Of a stretch of 64,000 bases of DNA, positions 1 to 8,875 are shown piece after piece. Made by a program: the position numbers and the translations under genes. How positions within the stretch are numbered: position 1 is the stretch's first letter; every line of letters begins with the position of its first letter. The notes beneath the pieces were generated by a model. It was given only the letters and a program-made list of their open reading frames with translations, did not search any database and was not told where the DNA came from. This DNA is from CAVTYH01 sp963738835. Its GTDB lineage: Bacteria > Planctomycetota > Planctomycetia > Pirellulales > JADZDJ01. The DNA lies in assembly GCA_963738835.1 (NCBI GenBank), contig CAVTYH010000005.1, forward strand, positions 186,001 through 250,000, in the 5' to 3' direction.

Positions 1-305
1 CTTTTGGGTTGCTCCCACGCGTACAATGGTCACGTTTCCACCTGTATTCGTAAATTGATCTTGGTGCGGCTTTTCTAAATGAAGATCGTTCTCGCCGCTT
101 GAACTTTTAATTAATCGCTTCGCCCTCTACGGGTCAAGTGCTGCACAGGGCGGATGAAGACAAAAATAATCCACGTTGGCATCGAGTTTGCGCATGAAGA
201 CGATTGAATCGATTTCACGGCCCGCAATACACCCGCCTCTGGATAGACCGCACAGGCTTCAAGTCGAATCGTGGCTGCAGGGAAGCAACATTCTCTGAAT
301 TCTTA
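1..305. other. Left edge, no gene seen
   Basis: I see no convincing coding region, RNA gene or terminator here. The only open frames are short and antisense to or overlapping the 3' end of the neighbouring minus-strand gene. The stretch probably holds the 3' flank of that gene and part of the spacer to a gene outside the window. Confidence 0.4.
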
Positions 306-1308
306 TCACACATCGCATAGCGTAATCGCCTGCCGCAGTCCTGCAATCGGGTCGCGCGTGGGAATGAATTCGTGGCCCACGTAGCCTTTGTAGCCAATCT
401 CGACCAGCGCCTGCATCACGGCCGGGTAGTTGATTTCCTGGCGCTCGTCCAGCTCGCCCCGCCCCGGATTACCAGCGGTGTGAACGTGGCCGATGTACTC
501 GCCGCACTCTTTCACGCGCCGAATTAAATCGCCATCCATAATCTGAACATGATACACATCGAACAGCAGTTTTACATTCGGCGAGCCCACACGCTTCAAA
601 ATGTCCATGCAGTAATCGACATGGTCTCCTTGATAGCCGGGATGTCCCTTCATGGCTTCCGCCGCGCGAGTATTGAGCATTTCCAAACACAGCGTCACTT
701 TTTTCTTCTCCGCATTGCCGGCAATTTTCTTCAAGCCATCGACGCAATTCTTGGCGCCTTCATCGAGCGAAATTTCGCCGCTCGTCGGATCTTCGGCGTT
801 GCGCCATTTGAAACCGTTGAACGCAATCACGTTCGGGCAGCCGAAATCGGCGCTTTCGTCGATCGCCTGGCGAGTGCATTCAACCAGCTGCGCATGATGG
901 TTTGTGTTGTTCCAGCCTTTCACAAACATCGTCGGCTCGCCGTTGAAGGCGATCGCACATTTCAGATTGTTTTTCTTGAGCGTCGGCCAATCTTTGGGAA
1001 CGACCAGCTCGACGCTGGGAACTCCTAGGGCCAAGGCTTGCGCAAAGCTGATCGATGTCCCATTTCTCGCCGAACATCGAGAAGCACCACTGGCAGATGG
1101 AATGATTAATGCGGCCTTTCATGGCAACTTTTCCCTTCATGGCTGTTGTGCTGTCAGTTTCGGCCCCCTGGGCAACCGTTAATCCGTGCGATGCAGCCAG
1201 TGCTGCACCGGCCACGCCGGCTGCCGAGCTCAAGAGCATATCGCGCCGCGAAATCGGCCCGCAATGCTTGGCCGGCGCGGAACATAGTTTTTTCGATTCG
1301 TTGTTCAT
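306..1308 (-). CDS. Tat-exported hydroxypyruvate isomerase-like TIM-barrel protein (frameshifted)
   Basis: The C-terminal 240 residues read as an AP-endonuclease-2/hydroxypyruvate-isomerase-like sugar isomerase: CLEMLNTR, LLFDVYHVQIMDGD, GHVHTAGNPGRGELDERQEI and GHEFIPTRDP supply the metal-binding Glu/Asp/His set. The N-terminus carries a twin-arginine leader (ISRRDMLLSSAAGVAGAALA) and then HSICQWCF. The ATG at 1308 is preceded by AAGGAG at good spacing. The two halves lie in different frames joined near 1038-1047, where adding GC or dropping one base restores LCA-QALALGV. Known family members convert hydroxypyruvate to tartronate semialdehyde, but the many exported planctomycete homologues have unknown substrates. 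The fold assignment is firm; the reaction is inferred. Confidence 0.8.
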
Positions 1309-1550
1309 GGCAAGCGCTCCTTGGTTTCCCCCTGCTTCCACGCCAGAAAGGCAGTCGTGCTGCTGCGCTGGAAGCATTGTCCGAGTGATCGTGGCGACGC
1401 CCCTCTAAAATATCTGGTCTCCGCATCGTCAGCAAGTTTTTCGCGGGCCAGCAGCGGCCAATTGCGCTCGTGGGCCAGACCGCACGGTCGCATCGCATCG
1501 GCTGTGGGCCGATGATTTCGCCGGGCCGAGCACGGCGTGAAAAAGGTCCG

Positions 1551-1870
1551 AATTTTGTCGGCGCGCTGCGGCAAACGTTGCGCTGCCGATTCGCATTTCG
1601 CTCGACGATTCTCGGCAGTTCGAATTTTGTCGCGTGTGCTGGGGGCCCCATTAATTTCGGCAAAACCCCCGAATTTTGTCATAGTCCTGCGGGCCGCCGC
1701 TCGGGAAATCACGGCACTTCCCGTGGATGGAGGACGACAAAACAGCTCGAATTTTGACGTACAGAGAATCATTTTGAGCCTTATTTTCGGTTAAATCCCT
1801 GCTTTACGGTCGCCTCTCCCGGCACTCATCTGGTTTGATCATCAAGGGTTACGCACGGCTAATTTTGTCG
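1551..1870. repeat. Five dispersed AATTTTGTCG-type direct repeats
   Basis: The ten-mer AATTTTGTCG occurs at 1551, 1623 and 1861. Close variants sit at 1672 (AATTTTGTCA) and 1750 (AATTTTGACG). All five are in the same orientation, and most are preceded by CG or TCG. Spacing is irregular (72, 49, 78, 111 bp). They lie upstream of the minus-strand isomerase-like gene, so a regulatory role is possible, but no known binding motif was recognised. Confidence 0.5.
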
Positions 1871-2131
1871 CGTCCCGGTGCGTCATAATTAGCAGCCAGG
1901 GCCGCAAATGGTTGCCCGCCTACGATCATTCTTCGGCACTTCACGATTCATACCGCCCCGGACTTCCTCGCCTCGGCTCCAGCAATCGGAAGCAGTCTAA
2001 TATAGTGCATTTATGTATAAATCTGAAGAGGCTTTTTTGGGCCACGCATTAAACCCAACGCCAGTTGTACAACGCATTCTGGGTTGATGGTTGAACCCGG
2101 CGGCTTAACCCGGGGCGGCGCGGCTACGCCG

Positions 2132-2171
2132 CTGACCCCGGGCTATGGAATGGCACGCTTTCAGGGTGCGG
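2132..2171. repeat. REP-like hairpin repeat, copy 1
   Basis: This 40-bp unit matches 36 of 40 positions of the copy at 2950-2989, in the same orientation. It ends in an imperfect hairpin, GCACGCTTTCAGGGTGC, in which the arms GCAC.CT and AGGGTGC can pair. Such conserved palindromic units in spacers behave like REP elements. Confidence 0.6.
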
Positions 2172-2308
2172 GCCGCTTCTCTCCTCGCCCTTTTGAGAGA
2201 GGGCTGGGGTGAGGGCGCCTGAGTGTTCAGTGGTCAGGGGCATTCGAATCTCGAATTCTTCTGCTTCTGCGTCTGCCCACCAGCTCATCGACTCACGAAC
2301 AAAAAAAG

Positions 2309-2392
2309 CTGAAAAACGGCTGAAACCGTAAAAACGGTGATAAACCGTCCGAAACGGTCATAAACGGTCGAAAACCATGAAAAACCGTGCTT
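2309..2392. repeat. Helically phased A-tract / ACCGT-ACGGT array
   Basis: About eight units of 9-11 bp follow one another, each made of an A-run followed by ACGGT or its reverse complement ACCGT: GAAAAACGGCT, GAAACCGTAA, AAACGGTGAT, AAACCGTCCG, AAACGGTCAT, AAACGGTCGA, then AAACCATGA and AAAACCGTGC. A-tracts in phase with the helix predict strong intrinsic curvature. The alternating half-sites would also suit a repressor that binds repeatedly. The unit is far too short for CRISPR, and no coding function is apparent. Confidence 0.6.
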
Positions 2393-2435
2393 AGAAAATA
2401 TGACTGACTGCCCTGTATTCTGGTGAATCAGAAGA

Positions 2436-2625
2436 TTTTCACCGCTGAGGACGCGGAGTTGCGCGGAGTTGACGAAAGGCAAATTAAATAAGGAAGCCAG
2501 GAAACCAGGAAGATTGTTTTCTTCCGTCTTCCTTCCTCTTCCTCATTTCCTGCCTTCCTGGCTTCCTTATTAAAACTCTTCTCCCGCTGCTCCGGGCCCT
2601 CCATGTCTCCGTGGTGAATTCTTCC
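2436..2625. repeat. Nested inverted-repeat element
   Basis: A perfect 16-bp inverted repeat (2487-2502 AATAAGGAAGCCAGGA against 2556-2571) encloses a purine/pyrimidine-mirrored loop. It lies inside an outer, more diverged pair: TTCACCGCTGAGGACGCGGA on the left and CTCCATGTCTCCGTGGTGAA on the right. The outer motif belongs to the same family as the elements at 8502-8676 and 27028-27175. Confidence 0.6.
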
Positions 2626-2949
2626 GGCTAGCCGCGCAGTCCGACCCAACCCCGCGATTAGCTGTCGCGAGGCTGGGGAAATAATTACTCGATTGCCAAA
2701 GACCAACATGCGGCGCACATGCAAGTTCGCAGTCTTGTCGGCTTGAAATCCAAGGGTCAAACCGCTGGCCAAGACATCGTCCACGGCTTTCCGCACGGGA
2801 ACCCAGAGTTCCGCCGGCCATTATACATGTACATATGTTCTTTATCAAGAGTTTTTTCAGGCCACGACGGAAAATAAAAGGGGCGAGGATCGAGGGGTGA
2901 GAGGCGAGAGAATGAGGGAGACGATGGCCCTGATCGCGGCACGCCGGGA

Positions 2950-2989
2950 CTGACCCCAGGCTATGGACTGGCACTCTTTCAGAGTGCGG
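2950..2989. repeat. REP-like hairpin repeat, copy 2
   Basis: Second copy of the 40-bp unit at 2132-2171 (36/40 identical), here with the hairpin GCACTCTTTCAGAGTGC. The two substitutions in the hairpin are compensatory (CT and AG), so the stem pairs perfectly. It lies directly downstream of the UPF0175-like gene and could act in 3'-end stabilisation of that transcript. Confidence 0.6.
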
Positions 2990-3000
2990 CGACAGCCCAA

Positions 3001-3267
3001 TCATTTGCCGAGAATCTTCCGGACCGTAGCCATTTTGGCCTCGAATTCTTCAACCGACATCAAGTCTTCCGTCACGTTGTGTTGCTTTAAGACGCCGTCA
3101 ACTTCCAGCCGCTCAATTCCAAGCGCCGTTGATAGCTCAAACTGTGTGAGCAGACGTTGGCGATACAACTCCACAAGTGCCGATTCCTTGAAAACGGCAT
3201 TCAAATCGCCGAGTTTTTCTCGCAGCTGCTTTTCGATGGATTCTGGGAGTTGGAATAATACAGTCAC
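3001..3267 (-). CDS. UPF0175-like small antitoxin-type protein
   Basis: An 88-residue protein with the layout of UPF0175 antitoxins: a beta/helix N-terminus (VLFQLPESIEKQLREKLGD), then a helix-turn-helix-like stretch RLLTQFELSTALGIERLEVD. It starts with GTG at 3267 behind GGGAG. Family members usually neutralise PIN-like (DUF3368) toxins encoded next door, but no toxin gene is visible on either side. The downstream flank is repeat DNA and the upstream neighbour is the DUF262 protein. It may be an orphan antitoxin or a small regulator. The assignment rests on overall pattern and is only moderately secure. Confidence 0.6.
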   Translation of the reverse strand: MTVLFQLPESIEKQLREKLGDLNAVFKESALVELYRQRLLTQFELSTALGIERLEVDGVLKQHNVTEDLMSVEEFEAKMATVRKILGK

Positions 3268-3389
3268 GATGATGGATTCTCCCGAGTGTTAATTTTCCAC
3301 GGCGATGGAAGGAGTGACCAAAAGCCTTCCCTGAGAATCAAAGACAAATTCCCACGTACGCGGTTCGTACAAGGTAAATCCCAAATAAC

Positions 3390-5179
3390 TTAAATTTCCG
3401 CAGTGGCGGGCACATCCCAAATCACGTCTGCCAAGTCTCGAATCGAATTCTGGCGATTCGCTATGCTTGCTTCATTCCAGTGATCGAATGGATTAATATT
3501 TGCAACGGCAGCATCAATTTTTGTGTTCGCACCGACTTTCGGTCGTTCACCAATGGCTCGGGTGAACAATAGGCGCGACTGCCCATAAACCGCTCGCTTC
3601 TTTGAAAACGGCTGATTACCCAGAGAAGAATTGATCGACTTCTCAACAAGCAGTAGATTGCCCAGCTTATCCGCAACATTGGCGTCGGTAATGGTGCCAA
3701 ATTCCAGTTTGGCTTTATCGCCCGGCGTTTGGGGAAAGATGTACTCGATCTCGAAGCCACCACTTGTGTACGTACTGAGCCATTTCGTCCCCTCGGTTTC
3801 ACCGTATGCGGCGAGTTCGATGTGCTGCGTGAGCTTGGCCAGAATATATTGCAGTCGATAGAATTGAACTGAGCCAGCGTCAAGTCGCCGAAATGCATCG
3901 TCGAATCGCGCTGCCAGTTTCGCTCGCTCCTGCGCAAAGCTCTTTCGAATGAGAGAGGTCAATTCGACATCGCCCTGCACCCTCCGCAGCTCCGCAGCCC
4001 ATTGCGCGAAGTTTCGTTCGAAGGTGCGTGTTGCTTCACGTGTAATGACGTACACAAAAAATAGATTCTCGACCTCGCGAGCCAGTCGATCAAACAGCGA
4101 TTCTGACAAGTGACGGCCGGCCAACAGTAGAATCAGATGTTGCGCGCAGCCTTGCCACCCAACAACTGCAGGTTTTCGAGGAATCGATTTCTTTGGCCGT
4201 GCTGATCACGGCCGTTCAGGAAGTGACAATAGGCCTTAGCAGCATCGAGCAGTTCCTTCGCAAACCTAAGTGGATTGCTCGCATATCCGCACGCACTCTC
4301 GTTTTGCGAAAACCACTTGTAGATGTCATCTTCGCGCAATAAATCATTAACGTCGTAGCGGCTAAGAATAAAGTAACGGAGAAACCGCAGGGGCTTCTCT
4401 TTCTCGTTGTAAATCGCGTCTTGCAGATCCTTCCAAATGGTTTTGAGTTTGTCGAACTGCTCGCGGCTGGACTTCATGAACAACAGGTTCTTTAGGAGAT
4501 CCATTGCGTCCAATCCAACCCCGCGGTCATTGATTGTCTCAAAGATTTTGAGGGCCTTTGCGACATCCTCCGTTTGAATGCGGATGAGCTTCACCTTGTT
4601 AGTTAGGTAACCGTAGAATGCTCGCACCGAGTCTGAGTCGTTGGAAAACTGCTCGCGCAGGAATTTCAGCGCGACTTGGTAGGCATTTCTAATATTGGTG
4701 ATCGACCGCGTCTTACTTTCAGTCTGACCCTCTGGTTTGTCACCTGTGCCGATTTGTTCGAGGACGCCTCCGCTATCCTCGTACTGCAATTCAATTCGGT
4801 AACGATAGCACTCTCGGCCCGCAGCATTTACCGATGTTGCGGCGACTTGCAAATTGAGGACGCTGGGAGCCGACCCTCGTAACTCCTTTATCCGGTCGCG
4901 GATCGCACAAAGCGTGACGAATAGAGTCGTCAAGCGTTGTTGACCATCGATTACGTCGAACACACCGTTGTGGCCGGGGCAAACAACGATGCTGCCAATA
5001 AAATATTCGGGTGCCGTCTCCGGGTTGGCGCCGGCTCGCTCGCCGTTGATGTCAGACAGCAATTGTACGACCTGTTCTGTCTTCCAGACATATTCGCGCT
5101 GGTAGTTTGGCACCGCGTAAAAAGACTGAAAAACGTCGGTCACAGTGATGTCGTGGCTTTGAATCGTTTGTTCGCTCAT
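3390..5179 (-). CDS. DUF262/DUF1524 (GmrSD-like) protein, frameshifted
   Basis: The N-terminal half is a clear DUF262 domain: VPNYQREYVW, the ParB-like IDGQQRLTTLF nucleotide-binding motif, and FETINDRGVGLDAMDLLKN. The C-terminal half, in another frame after about 4135, is DUF1524-like: LGNLLLVEKSINSSLGNQPF. Reading through AAG-GCT-GCG and then CAA-CAT-CTG rejoins the halves as one protein of about 596 residues. DUF262+DUF1524 proteins include type IV restriction enzymes against modified DNA (GmrSD family). In this copy the nuclease motif expected as E-H-I-x-P reads EIEYIFPQ, with Tyr (codon 3741-3743) in place of the catalytic His. The start at 5179 has GGGAG upstream. It sits 43 bp downstream of ettA; no other defence gene is visible. 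Confidence 0.8.
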
Positions 5180-5221
5180 TTGTCTCCCGAACCTTTGACA
5201 GCTTGGATTAGGGTCTTTCCC

Positions 5222-6896
<1,675 letters not shown>

Positions 6897-7073
6897 GGAA
6901 TGGTTGCGTTGCGGTATGACGGAGATGGATAACCCTGCACGGCAGGTCTGCACTTCAAGTTATCAGATTGAGCCTTGGAGGAAGAGACCACCGCAAGAGG
7001 CGTCAAGAGTCGCCTCCTACAGCGCGACAAACCGAATTTGCCGCTGTGCTGGCTACTGCCTGCCGCTTACCGC

Positions 7074-8057
7074 CTACTGCTTCACCAACGCATCAATCGT
7101 CTCCTGCGGCGCGCGAAATACCGTGCCGTGTTTCATGCCGGCGGGCACAACGAGCTGATCGGAAATGTCGTCCCACTTCTTCAAATCGTCCGAGACGATC
7201 ACGCCATATTTTCGATCGCTATATTTGTCGAAGTACACAAACCAGCGGCCGCCGATTTTGATGCCCGTCGGTCCTTCCGCCCAATACGCTCCGGTAATCG
7301 GCGGCGTCGGGTCGCCATACGGTCCTTCGGCCCGATCAGCAAACGCCAGGCGGATATTTTTCTGCGGCGTCAGCGGCTTGTTGGTCTCGTCTTTCATCAG
7401 CATCGCATAGCGATTCCCATCTTTGATGATCGCCGCGTCGATCACGTTGAAGCCGTGCTCGTAGAGCAGCGCCGCCTTGCTGAACGTCTCGAAGTCTTTG
7501 GTCGTGACATAATAGATGCGGTGATTCAGCGATTCGCCCTTTTGCCCCTTGTCGCTTTGCCCGTCGGTCGCCGGAAAGCGACCGGGGATGGTTGTGGCCC
7601 AGAGAATCAGGTACTGCTTGCCAACATCGTCGTAAAACAACTCCGGGGCCCAGCAGTTCACGGTGCCGGGTTCGTGTTCCATGACGGGCAGATATTTTTG
7701 CTCCGACCAGTGAATCAAATCTTTCGACGAGGCGTAGCCGATGCCCGGCTCATGCCAACTGACGGTCCACACCAGGCGGTAAACGCCGTCCGGCCCCCGC
7801 ACCACTGACGGATCGCGCATCAGCTTGTCGCGCCCCACCGCCGGCTTGAGCAGCGGCTTGTCGCCATTGAGCGCCGTCCATTTCAGCCCATCGGTACTGT
7901 GCGCCAAGTGCAAACCATCTTCGCCGTTGTTTTTGAAGTAAGCGAACAGCAATCCGTCGCGCGGCGGCCCATCGATCGGCGGCTGGGCACTGGCCGTCAT
8001 CGCTGTCATTGCCACAAACGAAGCTGCGAAGACTATTTTTTGAATCGCTCGGCACAT
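7074..8057 (-). CDS. Secreted GH43-like five-bladed beta-propeller protein
   Basis: An intact 327-residue protein with a Sec signal peptide (KIVFAASFVAMTAMTASA). Repeated blade motifs follow: LHLAHSTDGLKWTAL, RDPSVVRGPDGVYRLVWT, GIGYASSKDLIHWS, APELFYDDVGKQYLILWATT, AEGPTGIKIGGRWFVYFD and YGVIVSDDLKKW. This is the GH43/GH62-type five-bladed propeller, with candidate acidic residues in RDPS, WAPELFY and AEGP. Members attack arabinan, xylan or similar side chains outside the cytoplasm. The exact substrate cannot be read from sequence. ATG at 8057 has a GAGAGAG ribosome-binding site. Confidence 0.8.
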   Translation of the reverse strand: MCRAIQKIVFAASFVAMTAMTASAQPPIDGPPRDGLLFAYFKNNGEDGLHLAHSTDGLKWTALNGDKPLLKPAVGRDKLMRDPSVVRGPDGVYRLVWTVSWHEPGIGYASSKDLIHWSEQKYLPVMEHEPGTVNCWAPELFYDDVGKQYLILWATTIPGRFPATDGQSDKGQKGESLNHRIYYVTTKDFETFSKAALLYEHGFNVIDAAIIKDGNRYAMLMKDETNKPLTPQKNIRLAFADRAEGPYGDPTPPITGAYWAEGPTGIKIGGRWFVYFDKYSDRKYGVIVSDDLKKWDDISDQLVVPAGMKHGTVFRAPQETIDALVKQ

Positions 8058-8251
8058 GAAACATCTCTCTCGATGAAGTGACTTTCTGGATCGCGGAAAC
8101 CGTACTCAACAGCATACCAACCTGAGGCAGAACCAGTCCAACCAACGCGCGCGACGAAAAAATTTGGAAATCGACGGGACAATGTTTTGAATTTGGGCCT
8201 AGAAAACAAGGCGTTTTTGAAAATCATTGCGACATGACTGTGACACGGGAA

Positions 8252-8373
8252 TTGTCCGTTGCCCGTGGTCCGTGGTCCGTTGTTTTTATTCTTCCTCGCC
8301 CCTTGCAGGAAAGAGCCGGGGTAAGAGGGTTGCATTCTGTGTTGTCCGTTGCAACTGACCACGGACAACGGAC
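8252..8373. repeat. GTCCGTTG/CAACGGAC inverted repeat
   Basis: The left arm repeats the theme GTCCGTTG-CCCGTGGTCC-GTGGTCCGTTG. The right arm from 8352 reads CAACTGACCACGGACAACGG, the reverse complement of the same theme. The loop contains a fragment of another spacer repeat (CTTCCTCGCC...GGGGTAAGAGGG). Confidence 0.55.
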
Positions 8374-8400
8374 GCGCCTGCGCAGAAAAAATAAAAATCG

Positions 8401-8463
8401 ATGACAAAGTGTTTAGGCAAAACTCTCGCAAAAACCAGCGTTTTGCGCCCAACACTTTGTCAT
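8401..8463. repeat. 63-bp near-perfect palindromic element
   Basis: Perfect 13-bp ends (ATGACAAAGTGTT at 8401-8413 and AACACTTTGTCAT at 8451-8463) flank a second pairing region (GGCAAAAC with GTTTTGCG). The whole can fold into one long hairpin. It has no T-tract and no adjacent 3' end that would make it a terminator. Size and symmetry resemble a miniature mobile palindrome. Confidence 0.65.
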
Positions 8464-8501
8464 CACTTTACCCTGCCCCGCGCGACTGAAGGCGAGCGGA
8501 A

Positions 8502-8676
8502 GATGCACCGCGGAGGACGCAGAGTCGCGCGGAGGAGTCGCAAGAGTTTCTAAAATCATTCTTGATTGCTCCGCGATTCCCTCGGCGAACCCCTGCGTCC
8601 TCTGCGGTTCGATTGCCGCGTGCGACTCGCAATCAAGCAGATTATTCACCACAGAGACACGGAGGGCACAGAGCAG
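8502..8676. repeat. ACCGCGGAGGACGCAGAG-family inverted repeat
   Basis: The left arm CACCGCGGAGGACGCAGAG (about 8502) is mirrored by CTGCGTCCTCTGCGGT (about 8593). A third, diverged copy, TTCACCACAGAGACACGGAG, begins near 8645. The same motif family occurs at 2436-2625 and 27028-27175, so it is a dispersed repeat of this genome. Confidence 0.6.
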
Positions 8677-8875
8677 CATTTTACTCACCGCAACCCTAGC
8701 GCAATCCAACCCGCCCTGGTGCTCCCACCGGACGGAAATTTCAAAGATTAGGTTGCCAAAGAACGACTGACGGGACTCATAGTTCCGCCCGACACTATAG
8801 TGTACGCATGAACATTTGTCAAGCGGCTTTGCCTAACAAAAGCGAGTTGCCCAACAGAACGGATGTCTGGCAATA

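Larger units (their letters stand above)
1309..3000. other. 1.7 kb gene-free spacer rich in repeats
   Basis: No ORF here has a family signature or a credible start. The stretch holds five AATTTTG-type direct copies (1551-1870), two copies of a 40-bp hairpin repeat (2132 and 2950), a helically phased array (2309-2392) and nested inverted repeats (2436-2625). A partial copy of a pyrimidine/purine-skewed inverted element, gagagggctggggtgaggg, starts near 2197. The promoter of the isomerase-like gene should lie in its left part. Confidence 0.55.
8058..8875. other. 820 bp spacer filled with inverted repeats
   Basis: No convincing gene. The stretch holds three inverted-repeat units described separately (8252-8373, 8401-8463, 8502-8676), a diverged copy of the pyrimidine-rich hairpin family near 8291-8327, and a perfect 12-bp palindrome ACACTATAGTGT at 8792-8803 that could be an operator. 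The promoter of the GH43-like gene should be in the left part. Confidence 0.5.

Noticed and set aside
549..1028. Plus-strand 159-codon frame antisense to the isomerase-like gene
   Set aside because: It lacks a ribosome-binding site and family motifs, and it mirrors strong coding on the minus strand.
306..1034. A stand-alone 242-residue isomerase starting at TTG
   Set aside because: The Tat leader and first barrel strand lie just upstream in another frame with a good ribosome-binding site, so one frameshifted gene is more likely.
2309..2392. Possible CRISPR array
   Set aside because: Units are 9-11 bp with no distinct spacers and no cas genes; the pattern is a phased short repeat, not repeat-spacer.
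8600..8625. tRNA T-arm-like GGTTCGATT
   Set aside because: It is part of the dispersed inverted repeat; no acceptor, D or anticodon stem can be built around it.
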